Origin: Provencibacterium sp.
Lineage (GTDB): Bacteria; Bacillota; Clostridia; Oscillospirales; Ruminococcaceae
Assembly: GCA_022793895.1 (NCBI GenBank)
Contig: JAAWDS010000010.1
Coordinates: forward strand, 1 to 64,000
Direction: 5' to 3'
Length of the DNA stretch: 64,000 bases
In this document: piece by piece, positions 15,831 to 24,177 of the stretch
Layout of the letters: each line of letters opens with the position of its first letter
Numbering within the stretch: position 1 is the stretch's first letter
Program-made: the position numbers and the translations under genes
Notes under the pieces: generated by a model
The model's database searches: none
Told to the model about the DNA's origin: nothing
The model's input: only the letters and a program-made list of their open reading frames with translations

Positions 15831-17291
15831 TTATTTATGCCGCCGGCGGATCCAGACCACCAGGCCCGCGACGACGATAGCCAAAGGCAGGATATAGATA
15901 AGGATCGAGGAGATGAGGGTGGCTTGGAACTGGGTGATGCCGAGCTCCGAACCGCCGAGCTCCTTGGGCGCTATCGAGATCACATCGCTGCGCTCGGTAA
16001 CGATATTGAGAAGCTGCAAATAATAGTCCGCATTGCTGACCGATTTACTGTTGATGAGCGCCCCCTCAAAGGCGGAGGCGGCGCTGGCTACAAAGACGTG
16101 GCTTTCTAAGGGAGTCAGCCCGTCATAGCGCACATAGGTCGAGCGCACGAGCGCGGGAATGCTGTGCAGGTCCTCCGCAGAGGGCTGCCAATCCTGGGCC
16201 GCGCCGACCGGTACGACGGCGGCCGTATCCGAATAGGAGAGCAGCGTGCTGGTCTGGAACCCGCTCTGCGCCTCATAGAGCACTTCAAGCGGACGGCCGA
16301 AGGGCATCGAGGTGGTGATGCTGGTGTTCACCTCATCGGTATAATCCTCCGAGGTAAACTCAACGGTGCAGAAATAGGGGTTATAATTGAAAATCCGGGT
16401 GGCGTTGGTCTCAATGACCGAGCCCTCGCCGACCGAGATGCCCCAGTCGTTTAAAAACGCGTTCAGGTTCGGGGTGGCGGGCTGCTCGGCGTTGGCGGCA
16501 TAGAACAGCACCTTGCCATACTGCTGATCATTTTTTAAGAAGGTGTCGAGCTTTTCAAGCTGCTCTAAATCCGGATCGCGTTCGGGGGCCAGCATGAAGA
16601 GTACGTCGATAGAGGGATCGATCTCCTCGGCCGTCAGGTTGAGCTGGGAGACCTCAAAGTTGTTCTGGGTGAGCAGCTCCTCGAAGGCGTCGAGCTCTAT
16701 CTCCTCGTGTCCGGTTAAGAAAGCGACCTTGATATTGGAATCGCTGGTTACGCCCATAATAGCGGAGGTCATCATCTGCTCCGCCTTGGAAGAACGGATT
16801 GATTGCTGTCCGGTATATTGGTTGGTGGCAATATTGAACATGCCGGACAGCGACAGCTTGCGGCTCTTGGAGCCGCAGGTGATCAGCACGTCGTTGTAGC
16901 GCAGATTGAGATCGGCATATTGAGTGACGAAGGTGGGATCCTTCACAATATCCACATAGGAGGTGGAGATGTTGCTGTTGTACTGCGAATATTGATCGAT
17001 CACGCTTTTGATCTGGGAGGTATAGAGATCGCCCGAACTTTCCAGGTTCTTCTCATTGGTCAGAACGGTGATGGAAACCGGCTTCTCCAGCCCCCGGATG
17101 AAGTCAACCGACTCCTGCGAGAGCTTGAAGGCGCTGTTGGGCGTCAGGTCGATGGTGAGGGGAAATTTCTCGGTCAGCAGCGAAGCTACTACGTTGAAGA
17201 TAATGATCAGCACGATAAAGATCGCGGAGATCGCGGTGGAAAGCGCGCCATATTTGAAGCGGCGCGAATGGAAAGCCTCTTTCAAGTTCAT
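15831..17291 (-). CDS. GldG-like ABC transport accessory protein
   Basis: About 486 residues with an N-terminal helix (about 20-42), a large extracytoplasmic domain (LTIDLTPNSAFKLSQESVDFIRGLEKPVSITVLT, then a DUF4350/GldG-type Rossmann region with VAFLTGHEE and DVLFMLAPERDPDLEQLEKL), and a final helix before WIRRRHK. This is the architecture of GldG. ATG 17291 is preceded by AGAAAGGAAG; the alternative start at 17318 would overlap the permease gene. It follows the permease by 17 bases. Confidence 0.9.
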   Translation of the reverse strand: MNLKEAFHSRRFKYGALSTAISAIFIVLIIIFNVVASLLTEKFPLTIDLTPNSAFKLSQESVDFIRGLEKPVSITVLTNEKNLESSGDLYTSQIKSVIDQYSQYNSNISTSYVDIVKDPTFVTQYADLNLRYNDVLITCGSKSRKLSLSGMFNIATNQYTGQQSIRSSKAEQMMTSAIMGVTSDSNIKVAFLTGHEEIELDAFEELLTQNNFEVSQLNLTAEEIDPSIDVLFMLAPERDPDLEQLEKLDTFLKNDQQYGKVLFYAANAEQPATPNLNAFLNDWGISVGEGSVIETNATRIFNYNPYFCTVEFTSEDYTDEVNTSITTSMPFGRPLEVLYEAQSGFQTSTLLSYSDTAAVVPVGAAQDWQPSAEDLHSIPALVRSTYVRYDGLTPLESHVFVASAASAFEGALINSKSVSNADYYLQLLNIVTERSDVISIAPKELGGSELGITQFQATLISSILIYILPLAIVVAGLVVWIRRRHK

Positions 17292-17308
17292 CTCTGCCAC
17301 TTCCTTTC

Positions 17309-18013
17309 TTAGCTCCATCTTCTCTTCTCAAATACCCGCACCGTAAAGAAAATGAACGCGACGCAGACACTGAGGAAGAAAAGCACGTCCGCCAGATCCA
17401 GCACCCCGACGGTGAAGGACTGGTAACGGGCGGTAAACGAAACGCCGTTGATAATCCCTTGCAGCAGCGGGGACTGCACAATGGAGGAAAGCGAATCCAC
17501 CAGCATGAGCGCAAAGCCGACCACAAAGCCGCCGACCGCTGCAACCACCTGGTTTTCCGTGAGCGAGGAAATGAAGGTGCCGACGGCAATGAGCGCCGCG
17601 CCCAGCAGGAGGGTGCCTAAGAAATGGCCGAATACCACCGCCCAATCCGGCGGGGTGAAAAAGGCGACGATCACAGCGAACACCAGGGTAATGCCGATGC
17701 CGATGAGATAGACCAGCAGCGCCGCCAGGTATTTGCCCATCACGACCGAAAGAAGGCTGACCGGCGCGGTCAGCAACGCTTGATCGGTCTTATACTTTTT
17801 ATCCTCGCTGAGCAGGCGCATGGTCAAAATGGGAATCATAAAAATCGAAATGGTGAACAGCGACGAGAATACATAGCTGAGGTTGGTGCTGTTGGCCACC
17901 AGCGTGGTGCCAAAAAAGTAGAAGCTGGAAAGCGCATAATAAACCGCAATATAGATGTAGGCGATGGGGGAGGAGAAGTAGTTGCGCAGCTCCCTTCTGA
18001 AGATCGCAAACAT
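17309..18013 (-). CDS. ABC-2 type permease, GldF-like
   Basis: A 234-residue integral membrane protein with six hydrophobic segments: FAIFRRELRNYFSSPIAYIY at the N-terminus, MRLLSEDKKYKTDQALLTAPVS in the cytoplasmic loop, and the last helix before VRVFEKRRW. The ELRNYFSSPIAY and TDQLLLTAPVS-like motifs are typical of the GldF branch of ABC-2 permeases. ATG 18013 has AAGAAAGGG twelve bases upstream. It works with the upstream ATPase. Confidence 0.9.
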   Translation of the reverse strand: MFAIFRRELRNYFSSPIAYIYIAVYYALSSFYFFGTTLVANSTNLSYVFSSLFTISIFMIPILTMRLLSEDKKYKTDQALLTAPVSLLSVVMGKYLAALLVYLIGIGITLVFAVIVAFFTPPDWAVVFGHFLGTLLLGAALIAVGTFISSLTENQVVAAVGGFVVGFALMLVDSLSSIVQSPLLQGIINGVSFTARYQSFTVGVLDLADVLFFLSVCVAFIFFTVRVFEKRRWS

Positions 18014-18105
18014 AATGAGGAACATCCCTTTCTTACAGGTTTTGGCCGGTTCCGAAAACGACTGCTCCAACCGGCGGGAGAACGAGCCGCAGGCGGCGAA
18101 GGGGG

Positions 18106-19128
18106 CTACTCCCCGTCTCCTCCGTCCTCCTGCGCCTCTGCCGCTGACGCCTCTTCCGGCCGGTCCGTGCTGGAAGGCTCCGCATGCAGGGGCGCATCGT
18201 CGGCCGTTAGGCTTAAGAAGATATCCTCCAGCGAAAGCTCGCTTGAGCGCAGCGCCAGAATAGGCCAGTTGCGCTCGCTGAGCCGCTTGAACATCTCACG
18301 GCGGACGTCGGCATCCTGCTCAGCCTCCAAGGAGTACTCAAAAACGCCGCCCTGCTCGCGCTCGCCGAGCTTGTCCACCCGCAGCATGGCGGGAAGGCCG
18401 GAGAGCAGGCTGTAAACCCCGTCTTCCGGTCCGGCGATACGGACGGTCAGCTTGTGATCGGTGCTCATGGCGTGGGAGAGGTTATCGGGCGTATCGTCGG
18501 CCACCAGCACGCCGCGGTTGATGACGATGACCCGCTCGCAGACCGCCTGCACTTCGGGCAGGATGTGGCTGGAGAGGATGACGGTGTGTTTCTCGCCCAG
18601 CTGCTTGATGAGGCTGCGGATCTCGATGATCTGCTTGGGATCCAGGCCGACGGTGGGCTCGTCCAGGATCAGCAGGTCGGGGCTGCCCAACAGCGCCTGT
18701 GCAAGCCCGACGCGCTGGCGGTAGCCCTTGGAAAGATTTTTAATCAGCCGCTTATAAACGTCGGTGATTTTGACCAGCTCGCAGATCTCCTCCAGGTGCG
18801 CCTTTTTGGGGACGCGCACCTTCTTGAGATCAAACATGAAGTCGAGATATTCCTTCACCGTCATATCCAAATAAAGGGGCGGATGCTCCGGCAGATAACC
18901 GATCTTCTGCTTTGCCTTGACCGGTTCGGAGAGGATATCCAGCCCGTCTACCGTCACGGCGCCGCTGGTGGAGGAGAGATAGCCGGTGATGATATTCATC
19001 GTGGTGGATTTACCGGCGCCATTCGGGCCGAGAAAGCCCAGGATTTCGCCGCGGCTGACGCTGAAGCTGATGTTGTCCACCGCCCGCTTCTCGCCGTAGG
19101 TTTTGGTGAGGTTTTTAACCTCCAGCAT
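18106..19128 (-). CDS. ABC transporter ATPase, GldA-like
   Basis: A 340-residue ATPase: Walker A GPNGAGKST, Q-loop GYLPEHPPLY, signature LSKGYRQRVGLAQAL, Walker B LLILDEPTVGLDP and switch LSSHILPEV. The C-terminal ~110 residues form the extension common in drug/lipid-type exporters, with a low-complexity acidic tail (EEASAAEAQEDGG). A consensus AGGAGG precedes the start. It is the first gene of the four-gene ATPase-permease-GldG-DUF4340 operon. No clear promoter pair was found upstream. Confidence 0.93.
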   Translation of the reverse strand: MLEVKNLTKTYGEKRAVDNISFSVSRGEILGFLGPNGAGKSTTMNIITGYLSSTSGAVTVDGLDILSEPVKAKQKIGYLPEHPPLYLDMTVKEYLDFMFDLKKVRVPKKAHLEEICELVKITDVYKRLIKNLSKGYRQRVGLAQALLGSPDLLILDEPTVGLDPKQIIEIRSLIKQLGEKHTVILSSHILPEVQAVCERVIVINRGVLVADDTPDNLSHAMSTDHKLTVRIAGPEDGVYSLLSGLPAMLRVDKLGEREQGGVFEYSLEAEQDADVRREMFKRLSERNWPILALRSSELSLEDIFLSLTADDAPLHAEPSSTDRPEEASAAEAQEDGGDGE

Positions 19129-19325
19129 GGTTTATACCTCCTGTATCGTTGATAAAAGGCCGCCCCCGCATTTTAACGAACGGCGCCCGTTTACAGCAAC
19201 AGTAATGATAGCAAAAAAGGCGGACGGAAGTGTTACGATTTCTTAAAGAATCTTTGGCCTTTTCTGCTTTTTAAAGTGAAAATACACAAAATAAAACGGG
19301 TTCTATGCAGTTTCCCTAAGAAACG

Positions 19326-20168
19326 CTAAGAATCTTTAGAGGGGATGTCCCCCGCCTCCTCCGGAAGAGAGAACAGCCGCGCAAAGTTCCCCCAGAGGAT
19401 TTTTTCCTGTTCGCGCGCGGGCAGTCTCAGATCCAAAAAGCGCCGCAGCTCGGTGGGAATATCCCCCAAAGGGTAATCGGTGCCAAAAAGAAAGCGCTCA
19501 TAGCCGAACGTTTCAAAGAAGCGCAGCACCGTTTCCCGGTCTAAGAGGAAGAGCGACGAGCTGGTATCAAACCAAAGGCCCCGGCTGGGGCGGAGATGAA
19601 TGGAGCGATCCCAATTGCGGTAGCCTCCGAAATGGGCGGCAATGAGCGGCATATCGGGGTAGCGGTCCAAAACCCGCTGTAGCCGTTCGGGGGAATCGTG
19701 GTCATACCGGTCGTCGCCGCAATGGACCAGAATGGGGAACTGCTCGCGCTCGCAGAACCGGTAGATGGGATCGCAGGCCGCGTCGTCCATATCAAACCCT
19801 TGGTAATCGGGGTGAATCTTAACGCCGCGGAAGCCGCGCCGCTTGCAGTCCGCCAGAATGTCTTCAATATCCGTACAGCCGGGGTGAATGGCGCTAAGGC
19901 CCAGCAGCCGTCCCCCAGAGCGCGCGGCGCTCTCCTCTACAAACCGGTTGAGCGTTTCGACCAGCTCCGGCTTATGGGCCGCTTCGCAGACGAGCGACAC
20001 CGCAATTCCGCTTTCCCCGCTGACGCGCAGCAGGTAATCCACCGACCCGACCTCATCCGGCTCGTTCATGCGGTCCTCAAAGTGATAGAAGGAAGCGATT
20101 TGTTTCAGCGCCCGTCCAGCGATCGCATCGGGGTAGATGTGCGCATGGGAATCTGCGATACGAAGCAA
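19326..20168 (-). CDS. Amidohydrolase family 2 metal-dependent hydrolase
   Basis: A 280-residue TIM-barrel hydrolase related to the Amidohydro_2 family (decarboxylases and lactonases). Metal-binding features are visible: ADSHAHIY at the N-terminus, GVKIHPDYQGF, FPILVHCGD, IAAHFGG, and the late Asp in FLFGTDYPLGD. The start is taken as TTG 20168: an AAGGAGGG site lies seven bases before it and the family begins right at the HAH strand. A GTG at 20258 would lie upstream of the promoter and add non-homologous residues. The gene is monocistronic. Substrate unknown. Confidence 0.88.
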   Translation of the reverse strand: MLRIADSHAHIYPDAIAGRALKQIASFYHFEDRMNEPDEVGSVDYLLRVSGESGIAVSLVCEAAHKPELVETLNRFVEESAARSGGRLLGLSAIHPGCTDIEDILADCKRRGFRGVKIHPDYQGFDMDDAACDPIYRFCEREQFPILVHCGDDRYDHDSPERLQRVLDRYPDMPLIAAHFGGYRNWDRSIHLRPSRGLWFDTSSSLFLLDRETVLRFFETFGYERFLFGTDYPLGDIPTELRRFLDLRLPAREQEKILWGNFARLFSLPEEAGDIPSKDS

Positions 20169-20202
20169 CAGAAAGCCCTCCTTGTGTAGCTCTAGCCCGT
20201 CT

Positions 20203-20231
20203 ATTATACACGCTTTCCCATTAAAATGCAA
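20203..20231 (-). promoter_or_regulatory. Near-perfect sigma-A promoter of the amidohydrolase gene
   Basis: On the minus strand TTGCAT (20231-20226), exactly 17 bases, then TATAAT (20208-20203). The predicted transcription start is about 30 bases before the TTG start, which excludes the longer GTG-initiated reading. Confidence 0.85.
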
Positions 20232-20500
20232 AAATAAATTTAAGAGTTCCGGTTTCACTCCCTGTAACAGGAGTCATAAGAAGGCAGCCGAAAACGGCGT
20301 GCAGCGAGCCGGAGGCATACCGCTATATGAAAGAGGACGGCATACCGTTGACAAAAGCGGCGTCTTCTTTCTCTATAGGCGCGTTGCCCGCAGAGAGAAG
20401 CCGAAGGATACCGGCCCAAGCCGTTCAGGCGGCCCCCGTACACGCATAGCGCGTCCCCCGGTACGGCACACGGCGGAGGCAAGGGGGAATTCTAAAGAAG

Positions 20501-20588
20501 AATCCGGCCCTGGCAGTGCTGCCAGAGCCGGATTTTTTTCGGATCGGCCACCGCTTTGGGCTTTCCTGAAGCCCAAAGCGTTTTTCTG
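20501..20588. terminator. Two adjacent terminator hairpins, partial repeat copy
   Basis: AATCCGGCCCTGGCA pairs with TGCCAGAGCCGGATT around 20501-20535, followed by a T run. CGCTTTGGGCTT pairs with AAGCCCAAAGCG around 20551-20579, followed by TTTTT. The neighbouring TTTTTGCAAACCGGAGGGCC resembles a remnant of the H0 module of the intergenic repeats. They separate the YibE/F gene end from a 240-base gene-poor stretch (20259-20500) in which I see nothing else. Confidence 0.7.
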
Positions 20589-20610
20589 TTTTTGCAAACC
20601 GGAGGGCCGC

Positions 20611-22272
20611 TTATTCCGTCTTTTCCTGCTCCTCCTGTTTTTCGTCGATTGCATCGGTCTGGCCGGCGATCGATTGGGTCGCGTTATCAATGCCCGCCGC
20701 TACCCGGCCAAAGAGCTTTTGCTGGCGGGCAGCCAACGCCTCCCGAACGTGAAAATCGCGCAGCGTCCCATCCGGACGGCGGCGCAGAGGAAGCAGCAGC
20801 GCGCAAAGGGCGCTGGTAATGGGGACGGAAATCATCAGCCCCAGCAGACCGGCTATCAGCCGCATTGCTTCGACGGTGAACAGCTCGTCGGACAGGATGC
20901 GCCCGGCCGGGAAGCCTGCAAAAACGAGCGGCAGCACCAGCGCAAACAGGAGCCCAAGCGAGAAAAAGGCGAGCGCCATGGCGATCGGAGCCAGCGCGCT
21001 GCTCCCGCTGCGGTAGCCGCGCAGATAGACCTGCCTGGCTGTGAGTTCCTCCGCGCCGGTAGGCTCCGCACCGGCCGCCGCCGCGTTGCTGGCGGCCAGC
21101 ACCGCTCCCGCCGCGCAGAGCATGGCGGCGGCTTCTAAACCGGCGGTCAGGTGCAGATCCAGCCCCTGCTCAAAACCTGCGCGCACCAAACCGGGATTTG
21201 CGATCCCGGTCAGCTTAAAGAGCGGCTCCGTTGCATAGAAAAGCAGTCCGACTATCGAAACGGACAGTAGCGAGCTAAGGGCTGCCGCCAGCGTCCGGCA
21301 TTTGATCCCATAGAGGATCGGGCAGGCGGCGAGGACCAGGGCGGCGCTGGCCAGGAAGGCGGCGGCGTGCGCGTTCATCCCCGCCCGTATCAGCGCGGGA
21401 TAGCCCTTAAAGACGATAAGGCCCGCGGCCGACAACGCAAAGAGCAGCTTAAACCCGCCCCAACGCCGGGTACAGAGCAGCAGGAGAATGGCGGCGGCCG
21501 CAAGCCCCCAGAGAAGCGGCGGGGCGCGCCGGAAATCGCTCCACTCCCCGCGCAGCGTTCCCGCCTCGTCCCGGTAGAGCGTGAGGTAAATTTCGTCCCC
21601 CACCGCAGCGATGCGGCCGTAAGCGGCCATCGCTTCGTCCAGATGCTGCACGGCGCTGACCGCCGTCCCTGCAAATTCGCCGTTATCCACCTGCGCCTCA
21701 AAAACAAGGGATTGCTCGCTGCGGCCGGGAAACAGCTCGTCCGCCAGTCCGGTATCCTCGACTAAAGCGGTAACATGGGCGCGGACCGGGTTCGGTTCAA
21801 TTGTCTGGTCGCCCAGCACGACCTGCGGGAGCATAACGTTTTCGGCGGGCGTCTCATCCGAGATGGTCGGGGTGTTCTCGGCGCCGGGATACCAAACGCC
21901 GTCTATCTCTTCATCCCACCACCAGGGCGCCTTTTCCTCCGGATCCTCTTCGTCCTCGGAGGAACTGCCGTCCTCGTCCTCATCCTCGGAGGAACTGTTG
22001 TCCTCGTCCTCATCCTCGGAGGAACTGCCGTCCTCGTCCTCATCCTCGGAAGAGCTGTTGTCCTCGTCGTCCTCATCCTCGGAGGAGCTGTTGTCCTCAT
22101 CCTCGGAGGAGCTGCTGTCCTCGTCTTCAGAGGAGCTGCTGTCCTCGTCCTCTTCGCCGTCCTGTATCTGGCTGTTCATCGGCTCGGATTCAACCGTGGC
22201 AGAGACCGGAAGCATGAGAGCGGGAAACCCAATCAGCGCCGCGGCAAGCAGCGCGCACAATGCTTGCTTCAT
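20611..22272 (-). CDS. YibE/F family membrane protein with acidic serine repeat
   Basis: About 553 residues. A signal-like N-terminal helix (MKQALCALLAAALIGFPALML) is followed by a stretch of roughly 75 residues made of SSSEDEDED-type repeats, then WWWDEEIDGVWYPG. An extracytoplasmic region comes next (about 120-250), with an OB-like stretch QSLVFEAQVDNGEFAG. The rest is the YibE/F domain with about eight helices (CTRRWGGFKLLFALSAAGLIVFKG, then LFYATEPLFKLTGIANPGLVRA). YibE/F proteins are widespread predicted exporters of unknown substrate. ATG 22272 is the likeliest start, but 22287 and 22311 are in frame and the ribosome binding site fits none ideally. The acidic repeat is unusual for the family. 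Confidence 0.8.
   Translation of the reverse strand: MKQALCALLAAALIGFPALMLPVSATVESEPMNSQIQDGEEDEDSSSSEDEDSSSSEDEDNSSSEDEDDEDNSSSEDEDEDGSSSEDEDEDNSSSEDEDEDGSSSEDEEDPEEKAPWWWDEEIDGVWYPGAENTPTISDETPAENVMLPQVVLGDQTIEPNPVRAHVTALVEDTGLADELFPGRSEQSLVFEAQVDNGEFAGTAVSAVQHLDEAMAAYGRIAAVGDEIYLTLYRDEAGTLRGEWSDFRRAPPLLWGLAAAAILLLLCTRRWGGFKLLFALSAAGLIVFKGYPALIRAGMNAHAAAFLASAALVLAACPILYGIKCRTLAAALSSLLSVSIVGLLFYATEPLFKLTGIANPGLVRAGFEQGLDLHLTAGLEAAAMLCAAGAVLAASNAAAAGAEPTGAEELTARQVYLRGYRSGSSALAPIAMALAFFSLGLLFALVLPLVFAGFPAGRILSDELFTVEAMRLIAGLLGLMISVPITSALCALLLPLRRRPDGTLRDFHVREALAARQQKLFGRVAAGIDNATQSIAGQTDAIDEKQEEQEKTE
21949..22150 (-). repeat. Tandem repeat of a 30-base unit inside the YibE/F gene
   Basis: A 30-base unit encoding SSSEDEDED plus Gly or Asn is repeated in tandem. 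Three near-identical units are followed by shorter variants coding SSSSEDED. The copies differ by a few bases, and unit loss or gain by slippage is likely. Confidence 0.85.
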
Positions 22273-22415
22273 AGGAAATTTATCCATCCTTCCTGGAGGG
22301 CCGGGAACCATCCTCTCAAAAGAGCCGCCTTTGCAAAAGGGCGTTTCAGGCGGTTCCCTCGCTTCGTCCGCAGGCGAAGCGTTCCAATGTTTTCCTTACG
22401 GGTTTGTAGCATTAT

Positions 22416-22444
22416 TATAGGGGTTATTTCCCAGTTCGTCAACG
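22416..22444 (-). promoter_or_regulatory. Sigma-A promoter of the YibE/F gene
   Basis: Minus strand TTGACG (22444-22439), 17-base spacer, TATAAT (22421-22416). The leader of about 135 bases contains CGCTTCGTCCGCAGGCGAAGCG and a GCCGCCTTTGCAAA/TTTCAGGCGG fold of unknown role. Confidence 0.8.
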
Positions 22445-22527
22445 TTTCCGCCCTTTTGTTCACATTTTCCGGCCGCTTTGACGCCCCTTTTTCTTTCTGG
22501 CGCCCATCTGCCGGCCCGCCGGACGGC

Positions 22528-23889
22528 CTATTTGGTCAGCACCCCGTTTCCGGTCTGGATCAATTTCAGAAGCTCCTCCTCCTCGCCGGTAACGGCGTTG
22601 ATATAGACAAGATAGTTCTCCCCGCCCGCCCCGGCGGCCTGAAACTCATAACAAAACGCCTCTTCGCCGCCTGCGGTTGGAATAAGCGCCGGCCGTCCGG
22701 AATGGATCTCCAGCATGGGGCTGACCTTCTCCCGCGCCTGCTGCTCGCTGAGGATGGCCTGCGGCAAGGTGCGCTCATGGTGGTTCATGATATAGCCGCG
22801 CGCATCGAAGAAAACGACCCGGCCGGTATCGAGCGCTACGCCTACCTTCACCAGATCCGGGTAGCAAACCGTTCCCTGCTGGTAGTGAGCATAGTTGATG
22901 GTTAAGATGTTGTTGGCCGTTTCATAATAGGTTTCTTTTAAGGAGGGCAGGCCCAGGTAGGCCAGATACCGCACCGCCGTTTCGCGGGCGTTTTCTTCAT
23001 CCACCGCGGCGCTGCCAATGGCCCGCCCGTCCACCATATAGCAGGGGAATCCGCCGTCTTTGGTGATGCCGACGACCGTTTCCCCGGTTTTAAAGGTGTA
23101 AAGCGGCAGGCGGGATCGCTCGTCCTCCCCGTCGGTCAGCATCTCCGGGCTGCACAGCGCGCTGGCGGCCGCCGCCTCGCGGGCCGTATCCCGGCTAACA
23201 GTCGGCCGGCCCGCCGTGAGAAGCGGGGCGCGCTCCAAAAGATGATCGGAAAACGGCCCGTCATAGATCAGCGTGGGGTAGCCGGCAAAGCTCTCCTCAA
23301 TCCCTGCAAACCCGCTCTCATCCGCTGGGGAGGGCTGCGCGCTGTCCGGGCCGTAGGCGGCGCTCTCCCCGGCGTGCGCGGCGGATCCGGAGGGGTCTAT
23401 AAACGAGAACTGGCCGAAGGCGGCCCGGCTTTGAATCTCGCCGAGCTGCTTTTCCAGCGCGTTCGCATAATCACGCAGGCGCAGCAGCGTTTCCTGATAG
23501 GCTTTCAGATCCTCTTCCCCCTCTCTGGAGGCGCGCATCGCATAATCCCCCACCTGGGAGAGAAAGCGGTAAGCCCCGCCCAGCTCCAACTGCCCGGCCG
23601 GCAGTTGGGCCAGCGCCGCCTTCGCTTCGCCCGCATCCTTCCAGAGCACCGCGCAGAGGAGGGCGGCGTTTTTCTGCCCGCCCGCATGCAGCTCCTTATC
23701 CAAGGACAGGGAAATGTTGCCAATCAGATCGGCCGCATCCTGCAACGATCGCTGGTAGACGATTTCCAGCTCGCGGCGGTAGCGGTTGCGCTCCTGCCAG
23801 GTGTTCACCAAAAAGGTAAGCAGAACGCACAGGGCCGCCGCCGCATAAGAGAAGGCCCGAATAGCGCCCCTTCGGGTAAATCCATACAT
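22528..23889 (-). CDS. ypeB: Germination protein YpeB
   Basis: A 453-residue protein with one N-terminal membrane segment (about 10-27), a helical middle (YRRELEIVYQRSLQDAADLIGNISLSLDKEL), and C-terminal PepSY-like units (VRYLAYLGLPSLKETYYE, then VVFFDARGYIMNHHERTLP and VSPMLEIHSGRPALIP). In bacilli and clostridia YpeB sits in the spore inner membrane and is needed to localise and stabilise the cortex-lytic enzyme SleB. Here no sleB lies next to it; the upstream neighbour is divergent. The start is preceded by GAAAGAAAGGA. Confidence 0.92.
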   Translation of the reverse strand: MYGFTRRGAIRAFSYAAAALCVLLTFLVNTWQERNRYRRELEIVYQRSLQDAADLIGNISLSLDKELHAGGQKNAALLCAVLWKDAGEAKAALAQLPAGQLELGGAYRFLSQVGDYAMRASREGEEDLKAYQETLLRLRDYANALEKQLGEIQSRAAFGQFSFIDPSGSAAHAGESAAYGPDSAQPSPADESGFAGIEESFAGYPTLIYDGPFSDHLLERAPLLTAGRPTVSRDTAREAAAASALCSPEMLTDGEDERSRLPLYTFKTGETVVGITKDGGFPCYMVDGRAIGSAAVDEENARETAVRYLAYLGLPSLKETYYETANNILTINYAHYQQGTVCYPDLVKVGVALDTGRVVFFDARGYIMNHHERTLPQAILSEQQAREKVSPMLEIHSGRPALIPTAGGEEAFCYEFQAAGAGGENYLVYINAVTGEEEELLKLIQTGNGVLTK

Positions 23890-24062
23890 AGTTCAGAATC
23901 CTTTCTTTCGGCCGGCAGTTCCGGCTTTTTTCCATTCACCGTTTAGATTCCCCGCAGGCCGGCCATTTATGAACCGGCGGGGCCCGGTTTGCCGGATAAA
24001 GCGTTTATCCCGCCCGCAAACCGCCAAATATGAAAGATGTTTGAATTATTTCGACACGCTAT

Positions 24063-24091
24063 TTGAATCTATGCGCCATATGCGGTATAAT
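24063..24091 (+). promoter_or_regulatory. Sigma-A promoter of the desulfurase-thiI operon
   Basis: TTGAAT (24063-24068), 17 bases, TATAAT (24086-24091). The leader is about 80 bases long. Confidence 0.75.
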
Positions 24092-24177
24092 ATGGGAGGT
24101 ATTGCCGGTTTGCGCGCCCTAGGGGCGGAATCCGGGAAAAAGAGGCGTATTCCGCCGCCGGTTAAAAGGAGGGCCCT

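Noticed and set aside
21775..22905. Plus-strand frame with LVLILGG-type hydrophobic repeats
   Set aside because: The repeats are the complement of the acidic Ser/Glu/Asp repeat of the YibE/F gene, not a membrane protein.
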